Of a stretch of DNA of 37,599 bases, positions 26,036 through 33,976 are shown piece by piece. Both the position numbers and the translations under genes were made by a program. Location: NCBI GenBank assembly GCA_035698885.1, contig DASSBJ010000053.1, forward strand, positions 1 to 37,599. The letters run 5' to 3'. The notes under the pieces are model-generated. The model had not been told where the DNA came from. It saw nothing but the letters and a program-made list of their open reading frames with translations, and made no database searches. Origin of the DNA: VRUE01 sp035698885 (lineage in GTDB: Bacteria; Actinomycetota; Thermoleophilia; Solirubrobacterales; 70-9). The stretch's first letter is position 1; every line of letters starts with the position of its first letter.

Positions 26036-26658
26036 AGATATCCCGGGCGCTCGACCCCGGGAAGCAGGCGCTCGTCCGGGCGCGGCTCGCCGGCGGCGAG
26101 GCTGAGGTCGATCGTGCCGGCCCAGACGGGCAGGTCGTAGTCCTCCTCATCGTCCAGCGGGCCGCCCTCGCGGACCTTGGCGGACGCCTCCTCGAGCGAC
26201 AGTCGGAGGACGCCGGTCGCCTTCAACTCCCGGGCGGTCGGCGGGCGGACGTCGGCCCAGCGCCCGGGGAGGAGCTTTTCGGTGAAGACCTCGAGGGCCC
26301 GTCGCTTGCCTTCGTCGTCTTCGACCGGCACGGGCCGGCCGAAGACGACAACAGAACGGTAGTTGACCGAGTGGTGGACGGCGGAGCGGGCGAGCACCAG
26401 GCCGTCGATCAGCGTCGCGGTGAGGCAGATCTCCGCCTCGCGGGCGCGGCGCAGGGTCGGGCTCGCGGACGAGCCGTGGATGTAGAGGTGGTCGCCGTCG
26501 CGCGCGTGCAGGGTCGGGATGACGACCGGGTGACCGGCGGGGGCGACGGTGCCGATGTGGGAGACGATCGCCTCGTCGAGAATCGCCTCGAGCGTCGCCC
26601 GCTCGTAGCTCGCCCGGCTGGGCATCCGCGTCACCTTCGTCCTCGGCTTGGCCGCCAT
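26032..26658 (-). CDS. pyridoxamine 5'-phosphate oxidase-like FMN-binding protein
   Basis: A 208-residue protein of the split-barrel flavin-nucleotide-binding family. Family features: the N-terminal KVTRMPSRASYERATLEAILDEA, the beta strands SHIGTVAPAGHPVVIPTLHARDGDHLYIHGS (FMN phosphate region) and the later NYRSVVVFGRP. The substrate is unknown; members of this group are often not true pyridoxamine-phosphate oxidases. ATG at 26656-26658 is preceded by GGGGGG. Its start codon overlaps that of the divergent MocR gene (CATG), so promoters of each must lie inside the other's coding sequence. The neighbour's PLP fold suggests a vitamin B6 link, unproven. Confidence 0.9.
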   Translation of the reverse strand: MAAKPRTKVTRMPSRASYERATLEAILDEAIVSHIGTVAPAGHPVVIPTLHARDGDHLYIHGSSASPTLRRAREAEICLTATLIDGLVLARSAVHHSVNYRSVVVFGRPVPVEDDEGKRRALEVFTEKLLPGRWADVRPPTARELKATGVLRLSLEEASAKVREGGPLDDEEDYDLPVWAGTIDLSLAAGEPRPDERLLPGVERPGYL

Positions 26659-28018
26659 GCGCCCCCCAATCTGTTACAGTACAAATCTGGCTTCTGAACT
26701 GACACAGTATCGGATAATTGGCGAGGGCGCGGCGGAGATCGCCGCCAGCATCGAGCGTGGGATCGAAGCCGGGGAGCTGGAGCCGGGGGCGCGGCTGCCG
26801 CCGGTGCGCACGCTCGCAACCGACCTCGGTGTCAGCCCGACCACCGTCGCAGCCGCGTTCAGGGATCTGCGCTCGCGCGGCCTCGTCGTCACCCAGGCGC
26901 GCAGCGGCACCCGGGTCAGCTGGCGTCCGCCGATCGCCGGCGCCTGGTCGGGCTTTCAGCAGACCGAGGGTGTGCTCGACCTGGCGAGCGGCAACCCCGA
27001 CCCGGCGCTGCTGCCCGACCTGGCAACGATCCTGCGCCGGATCGAGCCGCCGCGCCAGCTCTATGGCGGCGATCCGGCGGACCCTCTGCTGCTCGAGCCG
27101 GTGCGGGCCGAGCTCGACGCCGACGGGATCGAAGCGGGCGAGCTCGCCGTGGTCAGCGGCGCCCTCGACGGGATCGAGCGGGCGCTGGCGGCCCGGCTAC
27201 GCCCCGGCGACGCAATCGCGGTCGAAGACCCGGGCTTCGCCGGCCTGTTCCACCTGCTGCGAGCCAACGGCTACGCCCTGCGACCGCTGGCGATCGACGG
27301 ACGCGGGATGATCCCGTCGGCGCTCACCCGGGCGCTCGACGAAGGCGTCGCCGCGGTCGTCCTCAACCCGCGCGGCCAGAACCCCACCGGCGCCTCGCTG
27401 GACGAGGCGCGGGCGGCGGACCTGCGCGCCGTCCTCGACCGCCACCTCGACGTCATGGTGCTCGAGGACGATCACCTGGGCCCGATCGCCGGCACGCCCC
27501 GCGTAACCCTGACCGCCGGCCGCCGCCGCTGGGCAGCCGCCCGCTCCCTCGCCAAGTCTCTCGGCCCCGATCTCCGCGTCGCCGTCCTGGCCGGCGACCC
27601 CCAGACGATCAACAGGGTCCGCGGCCGCCAGACGGTCGGCCCCGGCTGGGTAAGCCACCTGCTCCAGCGGATCGCCGCCGAGCTGCTCGCCGACAAGTCC
27701 GTCGAGCGCCGGCTGACCCAGGCGACGAAGATCTACGCCAAACGCCGCGAGGCCTTTGTAGCAGCGCTCGCCGAGCACGGCATCGAAGCCGACTCGCGGA
27801 GCGGCCTGAACGTCTGGATCCCGGTCCCCGACGAGACGAGCGCCGTGCAGGCCCTCCGGTCCGCCGGCTGGGCGGTCATGCCCGGGGCCCCCTTTCGCCT
27901 CCAGGCTCCACCGGCGATCCGCGTCACTGCCGGCATTCTGGAAGAGGCCGACGCGGCCGCCCTTGCCGGGGCGGTCGTGGCTGCGCTGAGGCCCTCTAGA
28001 CGTACGCGCAGCGCCTAG
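26657..28018 (+). CDS. MocR/PdxR-type transcriptional regulator (GntR wHTH plus aminotransferase domain)
   Basis: A 453-residue regulator. An N-terminal GntR winged helix (about 20-90, GARLPPVRTLATDLGVSPTTVAAAFRDLRSRGLV) is fused to a class-I aminotransferase fold (about 110-450). The PLP-binding Lys is likely K300 in SLAKSLGPDLRV; NPRGQNPTGASLDEA and EDDHLGPI are further fold-type I marks. MocR proteins sense PLP or amino compounds and control B6, GABA or other metabolism. ATG at 26657 is chosen; a TTG at 26648 is in frame. There is no good start between 26657 and the helix-turn-helix, so the direct repeats at 26671-26709 fall inside its own first codons. Confidence 0.92.
   Translation: MRPPICYSTNLASELTQYRIIGEGAAEIAASIERGIEAGELEPGARLPPVRTLATDLGVSPTTVAAAFRDLRSRGLVVTQARSGTRVSWRPPIAGAWSGFQQTEGVLDLASGNPDPALLPDLATILRRIEPPRQLYGGDPADPLLLEPVRAELDADGIEAGELAVVSGALDGIERALAARLRPGDAIAVEDPGFAGLFHLLRANGYALRPLAIDGRGMIPSALTRALDEGVAAVVLNPRGQNPTGASLDEARAADLRAVLDRHLDVMVLEDDHLGPIAGTPRVTLTAGRRRWAAARSLAKSLGPDLRVAVLAGDPQTINRVRGRQTVGPGWVSHLLQRIAAELLADKSVERRLTQATKIYAKRREAFVAALAEHGIEADSRSGLNVWIPVPDETSAVQALRSAGWAVMPGAPFRLQAPPAIRVTAGILEEADAAALAGAVVAALRPSRRTRSA
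26671..26709. promoter_or_regulatory. direct repeats, candidate MocR-binding site
   Basis: CTGTTACAGTA (26671-26681) and CTGACACAGTA (26699-26709) are direct repeats with 9 of 11 identical, starts 28 bases apart, in an A/T-rich patch just inside the MocR gene and upstream of the divergent FMN-protein gene. MocR regulators commonly bind paired direct repeats next to their own gene, which fits. Each repeat is itself partly palindromic (CTGTNACAG-like). Confidence 0.5.
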
Positions 28019-28084
28019 CCGATCGGGCGCTTGCGCCTCAGCAGGTGGAGTTCGCCAGCCGGCGGATTCGCCGTGGTCCATTCC

Positions 28085-28114
28085 TGACTTTGTAGATCAA
28101 CTTTCTGCTAAGGT
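28085..28114 (+). promoter_or_regulatory. possible promoter of the sulfate importer operon
   Basis: TGACTT (28085-28090) and TAAGGT (28109-28114) are separated by 18 bases in an A/T-rich interval of the 148-base gap before the sbp gene. The match to sigma-70 consensus is modest. A strong ribosome site (AAGGAAGGAAAGG, about 28146-28158) precedes the ATG at 28167. No riboswitch was recognised in the leader. Confidence 0.35.
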
Positions 28115-28166
28115 GCCGCGCTTCATTCTCGATCTACCTAATCAAGAAGGAAGGAAAGGGCCCTAG

Positions 28167-29192
28167 ATGACGAGCAGTGGCATTGGCAAGAAGAGTGTGG
28201 GGCTGGGCTTGGCCGCCGTGCTCCTGATCGCCGCTTTGGTCGCGAGCGGTTGCGGTAGCAGCTCCGATTCGAGTTCCTCGGGCGGGGGCAAGATCGCCGT
28301 GGTCGGCTACTCGACCCCGCAGTCGGTCTACGAAGAAGGATTCGAGGCGAGCTTCAAGGAAACGCCCGACGGCTCGGGGGTCAGCTTCACCAACTCCTTC
28401 GGCTCCTCGGGCGATCAGAGTCGCGCCGTCGCCGCAGGCCAGGAAGCCGATGTCGTCAACTTCTCCGTCGGCAGCGACATGACCCGCCTGGTCGAAGAAG
28501 GCCAGGTCGCCCCCAACTGGGAAGACAACAAATACCACGGGATCGCCAACGATTCGGTCGTGGTGCTCGTCGTCCGCAAGGGCAACCCGAAGGGGATCCA
28601 CTCCTTCGAGGACCTGTTGAGCAAGGACGTCAGCATCATCACCCCCAATCCGGCCAGCTCGGGCTCGGCGCGCTGGAACATCATGGCCGTCTACGGCTCA
28701 CAGATCGAACAGGGCAAGTCGCCCGCCCAGGCGCTGGCAGCCGTGAAGACGGTGCTCTCCAAGACCGAGGCCCAGCCGAGCAGCGGCCGCGATGCGATGA
28801 CCGCCTTCACCCAGGGTCAGGGCGACGTGCTGCTCTCCTACGAGAACGAGGCGATCAACGCCGAGAATGCGGGTGAAGAGATCGAATACGTGATCCCCGA
28901 CGGCACGATCCAGATCGAAACCCCGATCGCCGTGACCAGGGAAGCCTCGCCCGCGGCGCAGAAGTTCCTCGACTACATCTGGTCGGAAGCCGGCCAGAAG
29001 ACCTGGGCCGAAAACGGCTACCGCCCGGTTGACAAGGCGCTGGTCGACCCGAAGCGGTTCCCGACCCCGAAGCGCCTCTTCACGATCGCCAAGTTCGGCG
29101 GCTGGGAAAAGGTCAAGGAAGAGTTCTTCGAAGAAGGCAGCGGCTCGATCGTCAAGATCGAGGAAGAGCTGGGGGTCTCGACGAGTGGCTGA
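28167..29192 (+). CDS. sbp: sulfate ABC transporter substrate-binding lipoprotein
   Basis: A 341-residue extracellular binding protein of the Sbp/CysP family, first gene of a four-gene importer. The signal peptide ends in a lipobox VASGC with Cys29 as the lipid-anchored residue, as expected for a Gram-positive-type envelope, followed by a Ser/Gly linker. Family sequences are clear: GYSTPQSVYEE near the start, NSFGSSGDQSRAVAAGQEADVVNFS, NPKGIHSFEDLL, TPNPASSGSARWNIMAVYGS and the late RPVDKALVDP. It captures sulfate (possibly thiosulfate or molybdate) and delivers it to CysT/CysW. Its stop lies 8 bases past the GTG of cysT, so the operon is translationally coupled. Confidence 0.95.
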   Translation: MTSSGIGKKSVGLGLAAVLLIAALVASGCGSSSDSSSSGGGKIAVVGYSTPQSVYEEGFEASFKETPDGSGVSFTNSFGSSGDQSRAVAAGQEADVVNFSVGSDMTRLVEEGQVAPNWEDNKYHGIANDSVVVLVVRKGNPKGIHSFEDLLSKDVSIITPNPASSGSARWNIMAVYGSQIEQGKSPAQALAAVKTVLSKTEAQPSSGRDAMTAFTQGQGDVLLSYENEAINAENAGEEIEYVIPDGTIQIETPIAVTREASPAAQKFLDYIWSEAGQKTWAENGYRPVDKALVDPKRFPTPKRLFTIAKFGGWEKVKEEFFEEGSGSIVKIEEELGVSTSG

Positions 29193-30006
29193 GGCCCTCG
29201 CCCTGAGGCTCTCGCAGGCGGCCGGGGAGCGTGAGCGCGCTCCCTGGCTCGGCCGCGGGATGGTCGTGCTCTACCTGAGCGCGATCGTCCTGCTGCCGCT
29301 CGCCGCGGTCCTGTCGAAATCCCTCGACGAGGGTCTCGCCGGCTTCTGGTCGGCGGTCAGCAGCGCCGAGTCGGTCGCGGCGCTGAAGCTGACCGTGATT
29401 GCCTCGCTGATCGTCGTCGCGATCAACGCGGTCTTCGGGACGATCATCGCCTGGGTCCTCGTCCGCGATGAGTTCCCCGGCAAGAAGGCGCTGAATGCCT
29501 TCATAGACCTGCCATTCGCGCTGCCGACGATCGTCGCCGGGATCACCCTGATGACCCTCTACGGCTCCGACAGCCCGATCGGCGTCAACGTCACCTTCAC
29601 CCAGACGGCGGTGGTACTGGCGCTGCTCTTCGTGACGCTGCCGTTCGTGGTGCGGGCGGTGCAGCCGCTGCTTATGGAGATGGACCGCGAGATGGAGGAA
29701 GCCGCCGCCTCGCTCGGCGCCGGAGGCTTCACGATCTTCCGCCGGATCATCTTCCCCAACCTGCTCCCTGGGATCGGGGCCGGCGTGGCCCTCGCCTTCG
29801 CACGCGCCCTGGGCGAGTTCGGCTCGCTGGTCCTGATCACCGGCAACCTGCCCTTCAAGACCTTGGTCTCTTCGGTCTTCATCTACCAGCAGATCGAATC
29901 GGGCAATACGGCCGGCGCCGCCGCCGTCTCGGTGGTCTTGCTCGGTGCATCGCTGTTGCTGCTTGCCGGGGTCGGCCTGATACAGCGCTGGGGGGCAAAG
30001 CAATGA
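29185..30006 (+). CDS. cysT: sulfate ABC transporter permease CysT
   Basis: A 273-residue inner permease with about six helices. The EAA loop that contacts the ATPase reads EEAAASLGAGGFTIFRRIIFPNLLPG (about 170-196), followed by the CysT-typical RALGEFGSLVLITGN. The proximal part FIDLPFALPTIVAGITLMTLYG is also characteristic of the sulfate/molybdate group. GTG at 29185 (VAEALALRLS) is chosen because earlier in-frame codons lie inside the sbp gene and give Arg/Ser-rich nonsense. The stop overlaps the cysW ATG (ATGA). Confidence 0.94.
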   Translation: MAEALALRLSQAAGERERAPWLGRGMVVLYLSAIVLLPLAAVLSKSLDEGLAGFWSAVSSAESVAALKLTVIASLIVVAINAVFGTIIAWVLVRDEFPGKKALNAFIDLPFALPTIVAGITLMTLYGSDSPIGVNVTFTQTAVVLALLFVTLPFVVRAVQPLLMEMDREMEEAAASLGAGGFTIFRRIIFPNLLPGIGAGVALAFARALGEFGSLVLITGNLPFKTLVSSVFIYQQIESGNTAGAAAVSVVLLGASLLLLAGVGLIQRWGAKQ

Positions 30007-30803
30007 GCGCCTCCGCCTCGAGTCGCTGGGGGCTGAGGATCCTCGCCGTCGGCTACCTCGCCGCGCTCCTGATCGTCCCCGTGGGGATGATCTTCTACAA
30101 GACCTTCGAACACGGCCTCACCGCGCCGATCGAAGCGATCACGACCCCGAACGCGATCCATGCGCTCGAGCTGACCCTGCTGATGGTCGCGATCGCGGTG
30201 CCGCTGAACGCGGTCTTCGGGATCGCCTGCGCGATCCTCCTCGTGCGCCACCGCTGGTGGGGCAACGGCGCGATCGACGCGATCATCAACCTGCCCTTCG
30301 CCGTCTCCCCGGTGGTTATCGGCCTCTCGCTCTTCCTCCTCTACGGCCTCGGCGGATGGTTCGCCGGCGTCTCCGAAGCCGGCTTTCAGATCCTCTTCGC
30401 CGTCCCTGGCATGGTGCTGGCCAGCGTCTTCGTCTCGGTGCCCTTCGTCGTGCGCGAGACCGTGCCGGTCCTGCAGGAGGTCGGCACCGAGCAGGAGCAG
30501 GCGGCCTCGACTCTCGGCGCAGGCGCCTGGCAGACCTTCTGGCGGGTGACCCTGCCGTCGATCCGCTGGGGCGTCGCCTACGGCGTCGTGCTGACGACGG
30601 CTCGCGTCCTGGGCGAGTTCGGAGCCGTCTCGGTGGTGTCGGGGAAGATCTCCGGGCAGACCGAAACGCTGCCGATCTTCGTCGCCAAGCAGTTCGAGGA
30701 ATTCAACTACACGGGCGCCTACGCGGGCGCGGTCCTGCTCGCCCTGCTCGCCCTCTGCGCCCTTCTGGCAATGAACCTGATGAGAGGAAAGGAGGACGCC
30801 TGA
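30003..30803 (+). CDS. cysW: sulfate ABC transporter permease CysW
   Basis: A 266-residue permease, partner of CysT in the membrane heterodimer. Six helices are visible. The EAA loop is QEQAASTLGAGAWQTFWRVTLPSIRWG, followed by ARVLGEFGAVSVVSGKISGQTETLPIFV, the CysW signature distinguishing it from CysT. The ATG overlaps the cysT stop by four bases, and its own TGA overlaps the cysA ATG by one base (TGATG), with GGAGG just upstream at 30791-30795. All four importer genes are thus one tightly coupled unit. Confidence 0.95.
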   Translation: MSASASSRWGLRILAVGYLAALLIVPVGMIFYKTFEHGLTAPIEAITTPNAIHALELTLLMVAIAVPLNAVFGIACAILLVRHRWWGNGAIDAIINLPFAVSPVVIGLSLFLLYGLGGWFAGVSEAGFQILFAVPGMVLASVFVSVPFVVRETVPVLQEVGTEQEQAASTLGAGAWQTFWRVTLPSIRWGVAYGVVLTTARVLGEFGAVSVVSGKISGQTETLPIFVAKQFEEFNYTGAYAGAVLLALLALCALLAMNLMRGKEDA

Positions 30804-31795
30804 TGGCTATCTCAGTCGAAAGAGCGCACAAGCGCTTCGGGGACTTTCAGGCGCTCGACGATGTATCCATAGACGTGCCCGACGGCTCGCTCACCGCATT
30901 GCTGGGGCCGAGCGGCTCCGGCAAGTCGACCCTGCTGCGGGCGATCGCCGGCCTCGAGACGCTCGATGCCGGGAAGGTCTTGATTCGCGGAGAGGATGTC
31001 TCCGAGCGACCCGCCCAGAAGCGCGAGGTCGGTTTCGTCTTCCAGCACTACGCCGCCTTCAAGCACATGACCGTGTTCGGCAACGTCGGCTTCGGCCTCA
31101 AGATCCGCAAGTGGAAGCGGCCGCAGATCGAGCGCCGGGTGCACGAGCTACTCGAGCTGGTCCAGCTCGACGGCCTCGCCGACCGGCTTCCGTCCCAGCT
31201 CTCAGGCGGACAGCGCCAGCGGATGGCGCTGGCGCGGGCGCTCGCGGTGCAGCCGCGGGTGTTGCTGCTCGACGAGCCCTTCGGGGCGCTCGACGCCAAG
31301 GTCCGCAAGGACCTTCGCTCCTGGTTGCGACGCCTGCACGACGAGACGGGCGTGACGACGATCTTCGTCACCCACGACCAGGAGGAGGCGATGGACGTAG
31401 CCGAGCAGCTCGTCGTGATGAACAAGGGCCGGGTGGAGCAGGCGGGAACGGCGACCGACCTCTACGAGCATCCCGCCAACGAGTTCGTGATGAGTTTCGT
31501 CGGCGAGGTCAACAGGCTCGGCGAGCACTTCGTCCGTCCCCACGACATGCAGCTCTTGCTCGACCCCGAGGCGGGAACGGTCGAGGCGATGATCCGCCGC
31601 ATCGTCCCGCTCGGCTTCGAGGTCCGGGTCGAGGTAGTGCTCGATGATGGCACCGACGTCTGGGCACAGCTGACGCGGGCAGAGCTGCAGCGACTCGAGC
31701 TGCGCGAGGGACAGATCGTCCACGCGCGGCCGGGCCAGGCCAAGAGCTTCGGCCCGGAGGCCGGAGGCGACGCAGACCTATCCGCCGTCGCCTGA
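30803..31795 (+). CDS. cysA: sulfate ABC transporter ATP-binding protein CysA
   Basis: A 330-residue ATPase of the sulfate/thiosulfate importer. Walker A GPSGSGKST (about 35), Q-loop FVFQHYAAFKHMTV, signature LSGGQRQRMALARAL (about 133), Walker B LLLDEPFGALD and H-loop VTHDQEEAMDVAE are complete. The C-terminal regulatory TOBE-like region (about 240-320, FVRPHDMQLL and HARPGQAKSF) is typical of CysA. The ATG at 30803 is used; open sequence upstream in this frame overlaps cysW and has no homology. It ends 20 bases before the convergent MBL/rhodanese gene. Confidence 0.95.
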   Translation: MAISVERAHKRFGDFQALDDVSIDVPDGSLTALLGPSGSGKSTLLRAIAGLETLDAGKVLIRGEDVSERPAQKREVGFVFQHYAAFKHMTVFGNVGFGLKIRKWKRPQIERRVHELLELVQLDGLADRLPSQLSGGQRQRMALARALAVQPRVLLLDEPFGALDAKVRKDLRSWLRRLHDETGVTTIFVTHDQEEAMDVAEQLVVMNKGRVEQAGTATDLYEHPANEFVMSFVGEVNRLGEHFVRPHDMQLLLDPEAGTVEAMIRRIVPLGFEVRVEVVLDDGTDVWAQLTRAELQRLELREGQIVHARPGQAKSFGPEAGGDADLSAVA

Positions 31796-31815
31796 GGGGT
31801 CCCGGCGCCGGCCGG

Positions 31816-33207
31816 CTAGGCTGGCACGGACCCGCTCTCCACCGGTCGCCCTTCGTCCTGCCAGGTCCCGACCCCGCCGTAGGCGACGTGGATCGGCGCG
31901 AAGCCCTCACGCTGCAGCACCGAGGCGGCGAGGCCGCTGCGTTTGCCGCCCTTGCAGATCGTCGCCAGCGCGCGGTCGCGCGGCAGCTCGTCGAGGCGTC
32001 GGGCGAGCTCGCCGTAGGGGATGTGCAGCGAGCCCTCGATGTGGCCGTCCTCGTACTCGCCCGCGCCGCGCACGTCGAGGACCAGCGGCGGCTCGTCGCC
32101 CGCCAGCAGCTCCGCCAGGTCGCCGGGCCCGATCGGCTCGATCCGCTCGACCGGCCGTTCCTCGGCCCGCCAGGCGCTCATCCCGCCGCCGAGGAAGCCG
32201 CGCACCGCGAGCCCGACCGCGGCGAGCAGCTCCGCCGCCTCGAGCTCGTTGCCGTCGGAGGCGGCGACGACGACCACCTCGCCGTCGGGCGGCACGACCT
32301 GGGCGACCTTGGTGGCGAAGCCCGTGTCGTAGCCGGAGGCGCTGATCGCGCCGGGGATGTGGGCCTCGTCGAACTGCTCGTTGGTGCGCGAGTCGACCGC
32401 GTAGGCGCCGCCGGCGATCGCCGCCTCGAAGCGCCGCGGGGTGAGCCGCGCCGGCGCGCCGATCGACTCGACCAGCGGCCCGCGGTTGAGCGCGACGATG
32501 TGCTCGACGTTGGGCGGCCGCTCGCCGATGCTGCCCACGGCGTCCTCGATGAACTCGGCTTCGTCGGCGATCGCCAGCGCCCGGTTGTGGCGGCGCTCGA
32601 AGCCGATCGTCGACGACGTCTTCAGGTCGATGCCCGAGCTGCCGCAGAGCGAGCCGCCGAGGTGCCCCGGCCAGACCTCGACCTCGTCGGGCAGCGCGAG
32701 CAGCCGCTCGTGCAGCGAGCGGAAGATCCCGGCGGCGCCCTCGCGCGGCTCGACCGCGAGGTCGGGGCGGGCGACGTCGCCGACGAACAGCGAGTCGCCG
32801 CTCAGCACCGCGACCGGGTCGCCGCCGCGCTCGGCGTCGCGCAGCAGGAAGGAGGTGTGCTCGGGCCGGTGGCCCGGCGTGTGCAGCGCCTCGATCGTCA
32901 CGCCCGCGCCGAGCTCGAGCGTCCAGCCGTCGGCGATCGGGTCGTGCTCGTACTCGGCCTCGGCCAGCTCGCCGACGTGGATCGTCGCGCCGGTCGCCCG
33001 CGCCAGCCGGCCGTGCCCCGAGACGTGGTCGGCGTGGTTGTGCGTCTCCAGCACGTGCTCGATCCGCACCCCGTGCAGGCGGGCGAGGTTGAGGTAGGGG
33101 TCGATGTCCCACTGCGGATCGACGATCGCCGCGACGCCCGCGCCCGAGTCGCCGACCAGGTAGGAGGCACAGCCGAGGTCCTCGTGGATGATCTGGCGGA
33201 AGAGCAT
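31816..33207 (-). CDS. MBL-fold hydrolase fused to two rhodanese domains (persulfide-dioxygenase-like)
   Basis: A 463-residue protein. The metallo-beta-lactamase domain (about 1-240) has the ligands HNHADH (56-61), H113 in HTPGHRPEH, Asp138 in GDSLFVGD and H182 in PGHLGG, the pattern of ETHE1-type persulfide dioxygenases and related glyoxalase-II-like enzymes. Rhodanese domain 1 (about 258-350) lacks its Cys (VVVAASDGNELEA at about 313), so it is a degenerate, structural copy. Domain 2 (about 365-460) keeps it as C418 in ICKGGKRSG. A role in oxidising or transferring persulfide sulfur is inferred and fits the adjacent sulfate importer. ATG at 33205-33207; longer open sequence upstream overlaps the acetate transporter gene on the other strand. 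Confidence 0.92.
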   Translation of the reverse strand: MLFRQIIHEDLGCASYLVGDSGAGVAAIVDPQWDIDPYLNLARLHGVRIEHVLETHNHADHVSGHGRLARATGATIHVGELAEAEYEHDPIADGWTLELGAGVTIEALHTPGHRPEHTSFLLRDAERGGDPVAVLSGDSLFVGDVARPDLAVEPREGAAGIFRSLHERLLALPDEVEVWPGHLGGSLCGSSGIDLKTSSTIGFERRHNRALAIADEAEFIEDAVGSIGERPPNVEHIVALNRGPLVESIGAPARLTPRRFEAAIAGGAYAVDSRTNEQFDEAHIPGAISASGYDTGFATKVAQVVPPDGEVVVVAASDGNELEAAELLAAVGLAVRGFLGGGMSAWRAEERPVERIEPIGPGDLAELLAGDEPPLVLDVRGAGEYEDGHIEGSLHIPYGELARRLDELPRDRALATICKGGKRSGLAASVLQREGFAPIHVAYGGVGTWQDEGRPVESGSVPA

Positions 33208-33240
33208 GAAAGAGAGGCTAGCCGGGTAGCCAGGGCGATG

Positions 33241-33268
33241 TGTGAAAGAAGGCGCCGGCGGGTAATAC
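33241..33268 (+). promoter_or_regulatory. possible satP-acs promoter
   Basis: TGTGAA (33241-33246) and TAATAC (33263-33268) are spaced by 16 bases in the 99-base divergent gap before satP. The -10 is good, the -35 weak. A strong AAGGAGG ribosome site (33296-33302) precedes the ATG at 33307. Confidence 0.35.
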
Positions 33269-33306
33269 CGCACGCGCGGGAGCGCGCCTCGACATAAGGA
33301 GGCATC

Positions 33307-33960
33307 ATGGAGTCTGCATCCGTTCCGGGCAGAGAGCCGCTTGGGGGAGAGTCGGCCCGTCAGCGCGTCGCGGCGACCCAGGTTCGCGAGGGCTGGACCC
33401 CCGCCGACCCCGGCCCGCTCGGCCTCGCCGGTTTCGCGCTCACCACGTTCGTCCTCAGCATGTTCAACGCCGGCCTGGTCAGTCACGCCGGGGAGCCGGT
33501 GGTGCTCGGGCTGGCGCTCGGCTACGGCGGCCTCGCCCAGCTGCTCGCCGGCATGTGGGAGTTCCGCACCGGCAACACCTTCGGCGCGGTCGCGTTCACC
33601 TCCTACGGCGCCTTCTGGCTCTCCTTCTGGGTCTTCATCGCCTTCTACGCCGGCGACGTCCCGGCCGCCAACCTCGGCGACGCGGTCGGCCTGTACCTGA
33701 TCGCCTGGGGGATCTTCACCACCTACATGTTCGTCGCCTCGCTGCGCACCACCGCGGCGGTCGCCGCGGTCTTCGTCCTGCTCGCCGTGACCTTCTTCCT
33801 GCTCGGCATCGGCAACGCCGGCGAAAACGACGGTCTGGTCGAAATCGGCGGCTGGTTCGGGATCGCGACGGCGGCCGCCGCCTGGTATGCATCTTTCGCG
33901 GCGGTTACCAACTCGACCTTCGGACGGACGGTTCTGCCGGTCCGCCCGCTCGGTCGCTGA
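33307..33960 (+). CDS. satP: acetate/succinate transporter, GPR1/FUN34/YaaH (SatP) family
   Basis: A 217-residue membrane protein with six predicted helices. The family signature near the first helix, usually NPAPLGL, is here DPGPLGLAGFALTTFVLSMFNAG (about 34-56). The later FRTGNTFGAVAFTSYGAFWLSFW and GIFTTYMFVASLRT segments are also typical. SatP proteins take up acetate, and sometimes succinate, with protons. It lies 16 bases upstream of acs, so uptake and activation of acetate are encoded together. The extended N-terminus (about 33 residues, hydrophilic) is longer than in E. coli SatP. Confidence 0.94.
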   Translation: MESASVPGREPLGGESARQRVAATQVREGWTPADPGPLGLAGFALTTFVLSMFNAGLVSHAGEPVVLGLALGYGGLAQLLAGMWEFRTGNTFGAVAFTSYGAFWLSFWVFIAFYAGDVPAANLGDAVGLYLIAWGIFTTYMFVASLRTTAAVAAVFVLLAVTFFLLGIGNAGENDGLVEIGGWFGIATAAAAWYASFAAVTNSTFGRTVLPVRPLGR

Positions 33961-33976
33961 GAGGGGGACGAGCACG

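Noticed and set aside
28019..28166. Sulfur-related riboswitch before the sulfate operon
   Set aside because: No recognisable SAM-type core; only A/T-rich promoter-like sequence and a strong ribosome site.
33887..33976. N-terminal extension of acetyl-CoA synthetase
   Set aside because: It overlaps the satP 3' end, is Arg/Ser-rich and unlike the family; the ATG at 33977 has a good ribosome site.
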